Translations under genes and position numbers: made by a program
Origin: JABMRP01 sp964444795
GTDB lineage: Bacteria; Planctomycetota; Planctomycetia; Pirellulales; Thermoguttaceae
Assembly: GCA_964444795.1 (NCBI GenBank)
Contig: CAYUIQ010000026.1
Span: 1-51,795 of the forward strand
DNA: 51,795 bases
Reading direction: 5' to 3'
Shown here: piece by piece, positions 25,269 to 34,054 of the stretch
Position numbering within the stretch: the first letter of the stretch is position 1
How the letters are laid out: every line of letters begins with the position of its first letter
The notes under the pieces: generated by a model
What the model saw: the letters and a program-made list of their open reading frames with translations, nothing else
What the model was told of the DNA's origin: nothing
The model's database searches: none

Positions 25269-28200
25269 ATGATCGGGCGAATGGAATTTCGAGGCTTGGC
25301 CTTGTTGCTGGTCGGCGTGATCGCCACGGCCGGCGCGACACAGGCGCAGGCGGATCTGGTAGGCTACTGGAATTTCGACGACGGCACGGCGGGCGACCTT
25401 TCGGCCAACGCCAACCACGGCATCGCCGGCGGCTCGCTCACCTACGAGACGGACACGCCCACCGGTAGCGGCCTGTCGGTGCTGTCTTACCCTGGCGGCG
25501 GCTCCGGCAACGTGCTGACGGTTCCCACCTCGGCGTCGTTGCAATCGATCAACGACAGTCTGACCATCGCCTACTGGATGAATTCGAACCTGGGCGACAA
25601 CGGCAATTGGGTCCGCCTCTTCCAGCAAGGCACCGAAGCAGACGGTCAGCAATCCTGGATGGTTAACCGATATGGTGGCGACAACGAAGTGAACGTCCGC
25701 GTGGACACCAGCGCGCAGTTCAACCAGAACATCGCCCGTGGCGGCCCGGCTCCGTTCGACGGCACATGGCATCACGTGGCGTTCGCGTTGAATTCAGGCG
25801 CTTGGAGCAAGTACGAGGACGGCGTGAAGGTCTCGACGGGAACGTACAACGCGGGCAACGGCCTGTCCAACACCCGGCCACTGTACATGTTCGGCCGCAA
25901 CGGCACGGGCCAATACGTTGGCGGATTGGATGACATTGCCGTCTACAACTCGGCCTTGACCGAGGCCCAAGTTCAACACATCTTCTCCGGCGGCGATCCG
26001 CTGGCCTTGCCGGCCACCCCGGCCAGCCGCTACCTGTTGGACGGCGACTACACCGATTCGGCCGGTCCGTACGACGGCACGCCCCAAGGCTCGCCGAGCT
26101 TCGTGGCCAGTCCCATCGGCGGCCAGGCTCTGGACCTCAACGGCAGCGGCCAGTACGTCGACCTGACCACGGCCGACAACCTGGGACTGGGCGGCAACTT
26201 CACCGTCTCGGCCTGGGTCAACCCCGACACACTCGGCGGCGACAAGAGCATCCTGGGCATCGACACCGGCGGCGGCAATCGGCAAATGCACTTGATTCTC
26301 CGCAACGATAAGGCCCACATGGGCTTCTACGGCAACGATCAGGGCGGCAATCGGACCATCGATACGGACCGATGGCAGCACGTCACCTGGCGTTTCCAGA
26401 ACGGAGAGCAGTCGATCTTCGTCGACGGCGTCTTGGACGCCAGCAGCGGCGGACACGCGAACCTGATCCCCGATCAGCCGAGCCCGGTGAAGATCGGCCG
26501 CTGGGGCAACGGAAACTACTTCGACGGCCAACTCGACAACGTCAACATCGTCCAGAAGGCGATGAGTAACTCCGAGATTCGCGCCGAGTACCTGGCCGGC
26601 GGCACACACATCGAGGACTTCGAGGACACCGCGGGCCGGTTGAACAACACCCGGTGGTACTCCGGCAGCGGCACGAACGTCGTCCGCCTGCGGACCAACG
26701 ATAGCCCCGACGGCACGTACGGTCTGCGGACCGACGGAACGAGCAACGACCCCGGGGCGACGCTCACGACCCATAGCGCCAACTACGACGCGCCCACGGG
26801 AATCGCCTTTGGACAGTTCTTCACCGTCAACGACGACACGGCCAGCATCAACCTGAAGATCGCCGGCGGCGACCACGGTTACAACGCCGGTAGCCAAACC
26901 AACGGCGGCAGTGGCGTGGCCCTCTGGGACCTGGATGCCAACGAGGTGATCGCCGGCACATTCGTCACCCGTTCCGGCCACGGCGGCGGCTACCAGACGA
27001 AAACCATCTCCCTGGCCGGCCTTCAAGGCAAGACGGTCGGCCTGGCGGTCCTCGACCGGCAAACGGGCGGTTGGGCCTGGACGGCCGTCGATTCGATCAC
27101 GACCACCGATCCCGGCGCTGTCTCAATGGTCGACGGCAAGCACAAGGTGCTCTTCGATTACCACTTCGACCGGCCGGGCGACTGGATGGAATGGACCGGC
27201 GACACGGACAGCTTCCAGATCGGGGTAGCCAACACGGGCCTGATGGCGCAGCATGTCAATCACGCCGGCACTTTCGCCAACGGCCGCGGCTTCATTAGTT
27301 CCACGACGAATGGCCAGTGGGATACTCCCACGGGCACGATGCGCAGCCCGGAGTTCACGATCGAGGGCGACATCATCGAGTTTCGCGTTGGCGGCGGCAA
27401 CAATGCCGCTCTGGAGGCCTTCGAGTTGGTTCGGGCCAGCGACGACGTGGTGCTTCGACAGTCGGCTGGAACGAACCAGGGAGAATTCCACTACGATTTC
27501 TGGAGCGTCCGCGATCTGGCCGGCACGCAGGCCTATCTGCGTGCCCGAGACGACAACCCCAGCGGCTGGGGACACATCGAGGTCGACGCCATACGGATGG
27601 TCGAGTTGAACTCGCAGACCGCCGCGCCGATGAGCACGGTGGCCTGGGGCAATGCCCCGGTGGCGCATCTGGTGCATTCCGGCGACGACCTGGTGGTGAT
27701 CACCTCGGGCAGCGACATCCAAGGCAACAGCGACAACGGCGGCATGGCCTACTTGGACCAGAAGGTCTCCGGCACGTTCGACGCCGTGGCCCATGTCAGC
27801 TTCGACGGTACGATCCCCGACGGGTGGACCAAAGCGGGCCTCATGTTCCGTGCCTCCGAGGACGCCAACGCGGCCAACGTCAGCGTGCTGGCCACCGGCA
27901 GCAACCGGGCCAACCTCCAGTGGCGCGACGGGGCCGGCGGTGGCACCGGTTACAACCAGGCCCCCGGCGGAAACCCGTCGAACAACATCTGGGTCAAGCT
28001 CCAGCGTTGGGAGAACGGCCAGGTCTCGGCCTACTGGGCTCCGGACAGCGCCACGATGCCGGTCGACGGTTGGCAGCGGTTTGGCACCGACGCCAACACC
28101 AGCTTCGACGAGGGCCTGCTCGGATTGGCCGTCACCAGCCACAACACCAACAGCGTGGCCGACGCCCGGTTCAAGGGTTTCGCCGCCAATCAGAATATGA

Positions 28201-29345
28201 TCATCGACAGCTTCGAGAGCTACGGTGATTCCAACGACGCGATGCGCGAGAAATGGTACGTCGGCGGCGGATCGTCGACAATTCGTCTGCGGACCAACGA
28301 CAACCCCGATGGTCAGTACGGCCTGGTCAGCAGCGGCGGGCAGGGTAGCCCCGACGCCGCGCTGAACGTCTACAACTCCAGCCACGACAGCAACACGGGC
28401 ATGGCCTGGGGAACGGCTTTCCGAGTCGAGGATGAAACGGCCCATATTTCGTTGAACGTCAACGGCGGCGGCCACGCTTTACAGCCCGGCCGGCAGCGCG
28501 ACGGCGGTACCGGCGTGGCCTTGTGGGACGTGCTGGCCAATGACTATGTTCCCGGGACGTTCACGTCGAGCAACACAAACAACAACTACGGTCAGCACGC
28601 CATTTCGCTGGCCGGGCTGGAAGGCCGATGGGTCATGCCCGTGCTGGTCGACCGGCAGGTCGGCGGATGGGCCTGGGCGGGTGTCGATTCGATCACCGTC
28701 GCCGACGGCGCCGTCACGATGCTCAACCCCGAGTATCCGAGCTACACGGTCCATCTCGACTACGGTTTTGACGAGCAGGCCGACTTCATGGGTTGGCAGC
28801 AAGTCGACGGCAGCGGCAATCCCGTGGCGATCACCAGCTTCCGGATCGGCGACACGCCCGGCGGATTGGCAAACCGTCATATCAACCAAAAGGGCGTCTT
28901 TACCGTGGGTGAGGGCTTCCTGAGTTCCACGACGCAAGCCGGCGGATGGGACGGCCCGACAGGTGTCATGCGAAGCCCCGAGTTCACCCTGGATGGCGAT
29001 ATCCTCGAGTTCTATATTGCCGGCGGCAACCGGGACGGTCTCTCCTTCGAGTTGTGGGCCGACGAACTGGACGATGGGAACTTTGTCCTCCAGGAATCGT
29101 CCCGCCACCAGGCGGATTCCACCGAGTTCGAATACGACTTCTGGGCGATCCGCGATCTGGACGGCCTGACCGGCTATCTCCAGTTGGTCGACAACAACCC
29201 GGGCACTTGGGGACACATCCACGTGGATGCCGTTCGCATGGTCGAGTTCACGGCCGTGCCCGAGCCTTCGACGCTGGTCCTCGGTGGCTTGGCCGCGATG
29301 GCGCTGGCCTTGGCCGGCTGGCGGCGCCGACGCAGGGCCGCGTAG
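25269..29345 (+). CDS. Large PEP-CTERM exported protein with two LamG domains and duplicated modules
   Basis: This 1358-residue protein has a signal peptide (FRGLALLLVGVIATAGATQAQA) and then: LamG 1 (~30-240, LVGYWNFDDG), LamG 2 (~254-440, SRYLLDGDYTDSAGPYDG), a ~335-residue module (~447-785), a DUF1349-like concanavalin domain (~790-975, GTFDAVAHVSFDG...AGLMFRAS) and a second copy of the module (~979-1325). The two modules share RLRTND-P-DG-YGL, GGSGVALWD/GGTGVALWD, LVDRQVGGWAW and MRSPEFT. A PEP-CTERM tail closes the protein (VPEPSTLVLGGLAAMALALAG, then RRRRR). AGGGAG precedes the ATG by 7 bases, and a strong terminator follows. It is probably a surface adhesin or glycan-binding protein. 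Confidence 0.85.
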   Translation: MIGRMEFRGLALLLVGVIATAGATQAQADLVGYWNFDDGTAGDLSANANHGIAGGSLTYETDTPTGSGLSVLSYPGGGSGNVLTVPTSASLQSINDSLTIAYWMNSNLGDNGNWVRLFQQGTEADGQQSWMVNRYGGDNEVNVRVDTSAQFNQNIARGGPAPFDGTWHHVAFALNSGAWSKYEDGVKVSTGTYNAGNGLSNTRPLYMFGRNGTGQYVGGLDDIAVYNSALTEAQVQHIFSGGDPLALPATPASRYLLDGDYTDSAGPYDGTPQGSPSFVASPIGGQALDLNGSGQYVDLTTADNLGLGGNFTVSAWVNPDTLGGDKSILGIDTGGGNRQMHLILRNDKAHMGFYGNDQGGNRTIDTDRWQHVTWRFQNGEQSIFVDGVLDASSGGHANLIPDQPSPVKIGRWGNGNYFDGQLDNVNIVQKAMSNSEIRAEYLAGGTHIEDFEDTAGRLNNTRWYSGSGTNVVRLRTNDSPDGTYGLRTDGTSNDPGATLTTHSANYDAPTGIAFGQFFTVNDDTASINLKIAGGDHGYNAGSQTNGGSGVALWDLDANEVIAGTFVTRSGHGGGYQTKTISLAGLQGKTVGLAVLDRQTGGWAWTAVDSITTTDPGAVSMVDGKHKVLFDYHFDRPGDWMEWTGDTDSFQIGVANTGLMAQHVNHAGTFANGRGFISSTTNGQWDTPTGTMRSPEFTIEGDIIEFRVGGGNNAALEAFELVRASDDVVLRQSAGTNQGEFHYDFWSVRDLAGTQAYLRARDDNPSGWGHIEVDAIRMVELNSQTAAPMSTVAWGNAPVAHLVHSGDDLVVITSGSDIQGNSDNGGMAYLDQKVSGTFDAVAHVSFDGTIPDGWTKAGLMFRASEDANAANVSVLATGSNRANLQWRDGAGGGTGYNQAPGGNPSNNIWVKLQRWENGQVSAYWAPDSATMPVDGWQRFGTDANTSFDEGLLGLAVTSHNTNSVADARFKGFAANQNMIIDSFESYGDSNDAMREKWYVGGGSSTIRLRTNDNPDGQYGLVSSGGQGSPDAALNVYNSSHDSNTGMAWGTAFRVEDETAHISLNVNGGGHALQPGRQRDGGTGVALWDVLANDYVPGTFTSSNTNNNYGQHAISLAGLEGRWVMPVLVDRQVGGWAWAGVDSITVADGAVTMLNPEYPSYTVHLDYGFDEQADFMGWQQVDGSGNPVAITSFRIGDTPGGLANRHINQKGVFTVGEGFLSSTTQAGGWDGPTGVMRSPEFTLDGDILEFYIAGGNRDGLSFELWADELDDGNFVLQESSRHQADSTEFEYDFWAIRDLDGLTGYLQLVDNNPGTWGHIHVDAVRMVEFTAVPEPSTLVLGGLAAMALALAGWRRRRRAA

Positions 29346-29375
29346 AGCGACCGGTGAAGACAACCTGATCGATCC

Positions 29376-29413
29376 GAGCCGGGTGGTTGCGCGACTGCCC
29401 GGCTCTCTTTTTT
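29376..29413 (+). terminator. Intrinsic terminator after the giant LamG gene
   Basis: The perfect stem GAGCCGGG (29376-29383) / CCCGGCTC (29398-29405) is followed by TCTTTTTT. Confidence 0.85.
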
Positions 29414-29541
29414 GTACCCATGGCACCCTACGCCTTTCACCCACGCGCGCCCAGCTTGCCGAACGGCCGCCGTACCGCTACTATTGAGGAGCGGGGACAT
29501 ACCATGCGCAAGCCGCGCGCTACCGGTGGGAGGAGACGCTG

Positions 29542-30195
29542 ATGGCCACGTTTCGAGTTTCGTTGATCGCACGTCCGGATGGCTGGCAACCCACCCGTCC
29601 GGACGACGTGCCGAGTGAGCCGGGTGCCTTGGGCGAGACGCTCTGTGAGACCGACGACCTGCTGGCCGCCGTGCGCGGGGCGATCGACCACAACGAGGCC
29701 GACGGTGCCGATTGGGCCGTGGTGGTCGAGCCGGGCGCTGCCGGAGTGATCTGGCCGAAAGCTCGCCTCTGTACGCCGCTGGGCTACCAAGCGACGGCCG
29801 TCTGGTGGCCCGAGGGTTGGGAGCCGGAATCGACGCTCGACGTGCCCAACTGCGTCTTCAAGGCCCCGGGCGAGATGGGCCAGGAGCGACTCACTTACCC
29901 CGAAGCCCAGGCTCGGGTTCGCGCGCTGAACCAGCAGAGCCTCGATCAGGCGGCCAACGTGTGGTACGTCGTGGTGGCAGTCGAGAACGAACCGATCTCG
30001 TGTACGGTGTCGCGCGATTCGGCCGGAACTGAAACGACCACGGCCGAGCACCGCCTGCACGTCATTGGCCCCGACGCCGACGGCGGCGGGGGCGACTGCT
30101 CCCATTGCCCGGCCTGCAAAATGGACTGTGCCAGCGAAGGCTGGACACGGAAACAGCAGACGATCACGACCACCGAGATTCGGCGCGTACAGTAG
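29542..30195 (+). CDS. Hypothetical protein with C-terminal Cys cluster
   Basis: This 217-residue protein has no signal peptide and I do not recognise it. It is acidic, with several Trp (ADWAVVVEPGAAGVIWP, ATAVWWPEGWEPES). The C-terminal part carries CSHCPACKMDC (about 187-197), which could hold zinc or an iron-sulfur cluster. GGGAGGAGACGCTG lies before the ATG, a good ribosome-binding site. The stop codon and the last five codons fall inside one arm of the long palindrome 30181-30282. Confidence 0.6.
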   Translation: MATFRVSLIARPDGWQPTRPDDVPSEPGALGETLCETDDLLAAVRGAIDHNEADGADWAVVVEPGAAGVIWPKARLCTPLGYQATAVWWPEGWEPESTLDVPNCVFKAPGEMGQERLTYPEAQARVRALNQQSLDQAANVWYVVVAVENEPISCTVSRDSAGTETTTAEHRLHVIGPDADGGGGDCSHCPACKMDCASEGWTRKQQTITTTEIRRVQ

Positions 30196-30282
30196 CCATC
30201 TCGCTCCGCGAGATGCAGCCTTAGGCCCTCTAATCCTTCAAAAGCCGCATCTCGCGGAGCGAGATGGCTACTATACGCGCCG
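30181..30282. repeat. 36-bp-arm inverted repeat between convergent genes
   Basis: Arms 30181-30216 and 30247-30282 match at 35 of 36 positions, with a 30-base loop. The arms contain AGTAGCCATCTCGC and the nested palindrome CATCTCG-CTC-CGCGAGATG. The left arm supplies the stop codon of the plus-strand gene; the right arm ends 3 bases before the stop of the minus-strand gene. It is a REP/BIME-like element that may act as a bidirectional terminator or mRNA stabiliser. Confidence 0.8.
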
Positions 30283-30285
30283 GCC

Positions 30286-32319
30286 TCACTTCCAAGCCGG
30301 CATCTCCAGCGCCGTTCGGGGCCCGCTGAACTCGAGCTTCTCGTTGCCCAGCGAACGAACCAGGTCGGGCAGGTCGTACACGGCCAGTGCTCCGTGGACG
30401 ACGTTGGCGTACTGGTTCCTCGCCAGCGGCGTTTTCACGACCATCGACCACGATTCCAGACATCCGAAAATCAATGCCGTGTCGAACAGTTCCGGCTCCA
30501 AAGCCACTGCGTGCAGCGCCGCCGGACCAGCGCGGCCGATGCTCGTGAGATGCACCTCGTTGGGCTTCTCATCAGCGAGATATCCGGCAAGGAACCGCGC
30601 CGATTGCAGCACATCTTCCGCCCGCATGGCCAGGTAGGAAGTACACAGCATGTAGGCCAGCGACGTGTCTTGCCATTCCGGTCCCAGGTATTGGGCGTAC
30701 TTGCCGTTTCCGCTGCCCCGCGTTTCGCCGATGCCGCGAAGATCGACCGCCAGGACCAATCGCCCGGCGCGGACCAGCGCCTCGATTGCCCCGTCCGGCT
30801 GTGCGTCGACGTGTTTGCCGTTTTCGTGCAGGTAAAGCTCGGCCTGACCGGACGGCTTCTCGGGTACGAAGGCCAGCGCGGGCAAGACGATACCCGGCTC
30901 GGGGCGGAGGATGAGTTTCTCGATGCGGTAGCCTTCTCGTTCGATCCGTCCGGCCACTTCGTGCTTCATCTCGGGCAAGTCGCTTAAGGGACGAATCCCC
31001 GTCACGCGGCGCACTTCCGCCAGCGCGGCTGCCGAGTCGGTCTCTCGCCAGAACTTCTCCCGCCCGGCGGCCAATTCGGCGGCGTACTCGCGGTTCAGGT
31101 CATACACGTTGCGCGCCCCTTCGATAAGCATCACCTGCCCCTTGGGTGTGCAGCGGATCTGCTCGTCGGTGAGCACGTCCAGCGCGGGCTCTTCGATCGG
31201 GTCGTCGGCCGCCAGGAGCCACCGCCGCATCCAGCGCACGGCCCCTTCGCGCAGACGGATGGTAAAACCGTGCTTCTCGTCGGTCTCGATCAGATCGACG
31301 GCTTCGCCGCGTCCCATCCGCGTGTAAAGCTGCTTGGCCTGGCGAAAGGCGTCCCAGGTGCCGCCGATATCAAAGAAATCGTTTGTGGCCGCGCAGATCA
31401 ACGTCGGCTGCGGCGCCCGCATCATCACGTAGTCGGCGTGTCCCATGCCGAAGGCGATCTGGCCGAAGATGTTCTGCTCGGCGTCTTGCGGACCGATGGT
31501 GTGCATCAGCCGGCGAAAGCTGGTCAGGTAGCAACTCGGCGCCGCGGCAACAATCCGATCGTCCAGGGCCATCAGATAGCTGGTCAGCGTACCGCCGCCG
31601 GAGTTGCCCGTGCAACCGATCCGCTTGGGATCGATCTCCGGCCGGCTTTGCAGGTAGTCGATTCCCCGCATGCCGTCCCAGACGCGGTAGGTGGCCGTAT
31701 TGCGTCCCAGCAGAATGGCCCCCACGCCGGCCAGGCAATGGGCCATGGTGCCGCCTTCGACCGGCTTGCCGTTGTCGTCGAGCAACTGATACCGCTCGCC
31801 CTGATCGATTGGGTCGTAGCATAAAGCGGCCATGCCGTTGGTGGCCAGGAGGATGCACGCCCGTTGGTATCCGTCGTATCCCTTGCCGTTGGCGCTGTGT
31901 CCGCAAGGCACCAAAACGCCCGGATAGGGCGGCTCGGCCTCGGGTAGATAGAGGACCGCGGTGACGTAATGCCGCGGCTGGCTCTGGAAGATGATCTTCT
32001 CGATGCGGTAGCCGTCGCGATCCTCTTGGGCGACCACTTGCGCCTCCAGCGGTGAACGCTGGGGAAAACCGCCGAGCTGTTGCTCGAAGAAATCCCGCAT
32101 CCGCTTCTGATACGCGGTGACCTGCTCGGGCGTTTTGATCTTCTCGTATTCCGCGTCGCGCCGATCCAGTGCCGCGTCGGAGCGATGCATCAGATAGACG
32201 TGCATCATCTCCTTCGGTGCCACGCCGTCGACCTTCTCCGGCAACACGGCCAGATCCTCGCCGGCGGCCGTCGAAACGGTGGCCAAGATACCCACGACGA
32301 TAAACATGCGAACCAGCAT
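30286..32319 (-). CDS. Exported two-domain alpha/beta-hydrolase (acetyl xylan esterase-like)
   Basis: This 677-residue protein has a signal peptide (VRMFIVVGILATVSTAAG). The first hydrolase domain has the nucleophile elbow GCTGNSGGG (Ser240), an acidic segment NDFFDIGG (~313-320) and His350 in DEKHGFT, a full triad typical of carbohydrate esterases that remove acetyl groups from xylan or similar glycans. A second half (~450-677) repeats the fold, but the elbow reads SIGRAGPA, with no Ser at the nucleophile position, so it is probably structural. The ATG at 32319 has GGGAGG 6 bases upstream; the longer frame is not used. The substrate is inferred from the family only. Confidence 0.75.
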   Translation of the reverse strand: MLVRMFIVVGILATVSTAAGEDLAVLPEKVDGVAPKEMMHVYLMHRSDAALDRRDAEYEKIKTPEQVTAYQKRMRDFFEQQLGGFPQRSPLEAQVVAQEDRDGYRIEKIIFQSQPRHYVTAVLYLPEAEPPYPGVLVPCGHSANGKGYDGYQRACILLATNGMAALCYDPIDQGERYQLLDDNGKPVEGGTMAHCLAGVGAILLGRNTATYRVWDGMRGIDYLQSRPEIDPKRIGCTGNSGGGTLTSYLMALDDRIVAAAPSCYLTSFRRLMHTIGPQDAEQNIFGQIAFGMGHADYVMMRAPQPTLICAATNDFFDIGGTWDAFRQAKQLYTRMGRGEAVDLIETDEKHGFTIRLREGAVRWMRRWLLAADDPIEEPALDVLTDEQIRCTPKGQVMLIEGARNVYDLNREYAAELAAGREKFWRETDSAAALAEVRRVTGIRPLSDLPEMKHEVAGRIEREGYRIEKLILRPEPGIVLPALAFVPEKPSGQAELYLHENGKHVDAQPDGAIEALVRAGRLVLAVDLRGIGETRGSGNGKYAQYLGPEWQDTSLAYMLCTSYLAMRAEDVLQSARFLAGYLADEKPNEVHLTSIGRAGPAALHAVALEPELFDTALIFGCLESWSMVVKTPLARNQYANVVHGALAVYDLPDLVRSLGNEKLEFSGPRTALEMPAWK

Positions 32320-32398
32320 GGCAGCCTCCCATCGGTAAAGAGTACTCGTACGGCGCGACCAGCACAGCGCCGGCCCACCATCCTGCAAGCTTGCCCCT

Positions 32399-33010
32399 CT
32401 ACCGCTCGCGTTTCCCCGGGGCGAGGCTCTTGATCACGTGGTCGAACGCCGGACGCAGGGCTTCCCAGTCGGACTCCGGGCACTCGCAAACGATCCGGAT
32501 TCGCTTGTCGAGGGTCAGTGCCGTGACGCGATAGCCGTGGGTTGTTCCACCGAAGCTGCCCGCGGCGGTGAACTCCCCCTGGCGCGAGTCGCCCAGCCCG
32601 GTTTGGATGGCCACGGCCGGCTGTTCTTCGTAGTCGCTGTAGTCTTGGGCGAAAATGTCCTTTTCAAACGCGTGTGCATGGGCAACCGGGGCCAGGTCTT
32701 CCTCGTCGATGCCTTCGGCATCTCCCAGCAGGTTCATGCCCGGGGGCATATCGGCGATGAGCGATCCGACGATGCCCGTGTGGATTCTGATTTTCGCGCT
32801 GCCGGAAGTGAACTTGGCCCACTGGTGCCCCTTGCCTCCTCCTTCGATCGTCCATCCGGCCGGCGCCTCGCAGGAAAAGGACGCGTCCTTGGCGTTGTAC
32901 GGCTCGTACTCGGTGGGAACGACCACCTCGCCGCCACATCCGCCGAGGGTGAGCATCCCGCCGACCAATAGGGCCACGGCCAACATCGATCCGCTTTGCC
33001 GCGTCATCAT
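32399..33010 (-). CDS. Predicted lipoprotein of unknown function
   Basis: This 203-residue protein has a lipoprotein signal (LAVALLVGGMLTLGGC, Cys25). The remainder is a PsbP/DUF1795-like sandwich by appearance: SFSCEAPAGWTIEGGG, then GYRVTALTLDKRIRIVCECPESDWEALRPAFDHVIKSL. That arrangement is common in small periplasmic lipoproteins without known activity. AAGGAG lies 6 bases before the ATG. It follows the membrane protein gene by 22 bases and precedes the esterase gene by about 80 bases, so the three may form one operon. Confidence 0.7.
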   Translation of the reverse strand: MMTRQSGSMLAVALLVGGMLTLGGCGGEVVVPTEYEPYNAKDASFSCEAPAGWTIEGGGKGHQWAKFTSGSAKIRIHTGIVGSLIADMPPGMNLLGDAEGIDEEDLAPVAHAHAFEKDIFAQDYSDYEEQPAVAIQTGLGDSRQGEFTAAGSFGGTTHGYRVTALTLDKRIRIVCECPESDWEALRPAFDHVIKSLAPGKRER

Positions 33011-33032
33011 TTTCGTCTCCTTCGTTGAGTGT

Positions 33033-33875
33033 TCAATCTTCCGATTCGGTCGCCTTGGCGATGCCCAGGGCCAGCCGTCCCAGCAGTCGCGCGTAGATCA
33101 ACAGGACGGTCGCCAGCAAGGGTCCCGAATAGACGGGCACCCACCACCGCAACCGGGAAAGGTGGACCGTGGTAAGAATCCACCACCCGGCGGCCATCGC
33201 ACCGGTAACCAAATAGAAAAAGCACCACGCCCGCCAGTGGGTCTTGAGGCTTCTCAACACGGTTAGAATCGACAGCGGCACCCAAGCCGAATCGGCCGCC
33301 AGCGCCCCGAGCAACACCAACGGGAAGGCCGCCAGCGTACCCACCGCCACGGGCAGCCAGGGATGGAGCCCGGGAATCAGCCGCAAGGGAATTCCGACCA
33401 GGGCTGCCTGGGACGCCAGGCCGATCACGTAGGCCAGCGACCAGACCCATTCCTTCCAATTCATCTCGGGCCAGGTTTCGATGACGTTCCAGCCGTAGGA
33501 CGTTTCCTCGATCACGTTCAGAAAGCAGGCGGCCGCGTAGGAAAAGGCCAACACGCCGGCCAAGGCGGCCGGTGGCCCGAACAGCCGCACGCCCATCAGT
33601 CCCATCCGGGCGCCTGGTCCCCACAAGAACATCAGCAACTCGCCGAAAACGATCAGCCCAAACGAGATGCCCATCCAGGCGGCCAGTGTTTGCAGATACC
33701 AGGGAAAGGTGAACACACCCTGCACCATGGGCCACCTCGGCGCCGCCGGCAGCGAGAGAGCCTGACTGACCCGCGGCACGGTCGCCCTTTCCATGTACCG
33801 GGCGAGGTAGTCGGGCATCGGGTCCTGCTCCGGCGAGTCATCCGGGGCAAGGCGATCGTCGTTCGGTGTCGTCAT
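33033..33875 (-). CDS. Polytopic membrane protein of unknown function
   Basis: This 280-residue protein has a soluble N-terminal ~50 residues and about six hydrophobic segments (WMGISFGLIVFGELLMFLW, ALAGVLAFSYAAACFL, VWSLAYVIGLASQAALVGI, LPVAVGTLAAFPLVLLGAL, CFFYLVTGAMAAGWWIL, LLATVLLIYARLLGRLAL). No catalytic motif is visible. It is the first gene of a likely operon with the lipoprotein at 32399. Confidence 0.65.
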   Translation of the reverse strand: MTTPNDDRLAPDDSPEQDPMPDYLARYMERATVPRVSQALSLPAAPRWPMVQGVFTFPWYLQTLAAWMGISFGLIVFGELLMFLWGPGARMGLMGVRLFGPPAALAGVLAFSYAAACFLNVIEETSYGWNVIETWPEMNWKEWVWSLAYVIGLASQAALVGIPLRLIPGLHPWLPVAVGTLAAFPLVLLGALAADSAWVPLSILTVLRSLKTHWRAWCFFYLVTGAMAAGWWILTTVHLSRLRWWVPVYSGPLLATVLLIYARLLGRLALGIAKATESED

Positions 33876-34054
33876 GCGAACTCACCGGTATCGGCGCTTG
33901 TCACCTTCCTGTCCGCGACTTGGACGGCCACCGGCTTCGGCGGCAGTTCCTCGTCCAGTCGTTCCCGATTTGCGCCCTCAGCGTATCGCGGCATCCGAGG
34001 GGCGTCAAGCATGTGGGCGCGGTCCGGAGACCCGCGCCCAGCGTATAGATGGCC

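Noticed and set aside
25794..29444. Long minus-strand open frames opposite the giant LamG gene
   Set aside because: They have Val/Ala/Gly/Asp-rich translations with no domain, no ribosome-binding site, and complete overlap with a well-supported gene.
34014..34040. Terminator after the beta-helix gene (stem TGGGCGCGG/CCGCGCCCA)
   Set aside because: The stem is good, but no U-run follows on the minus strand, so termination there is not supported.
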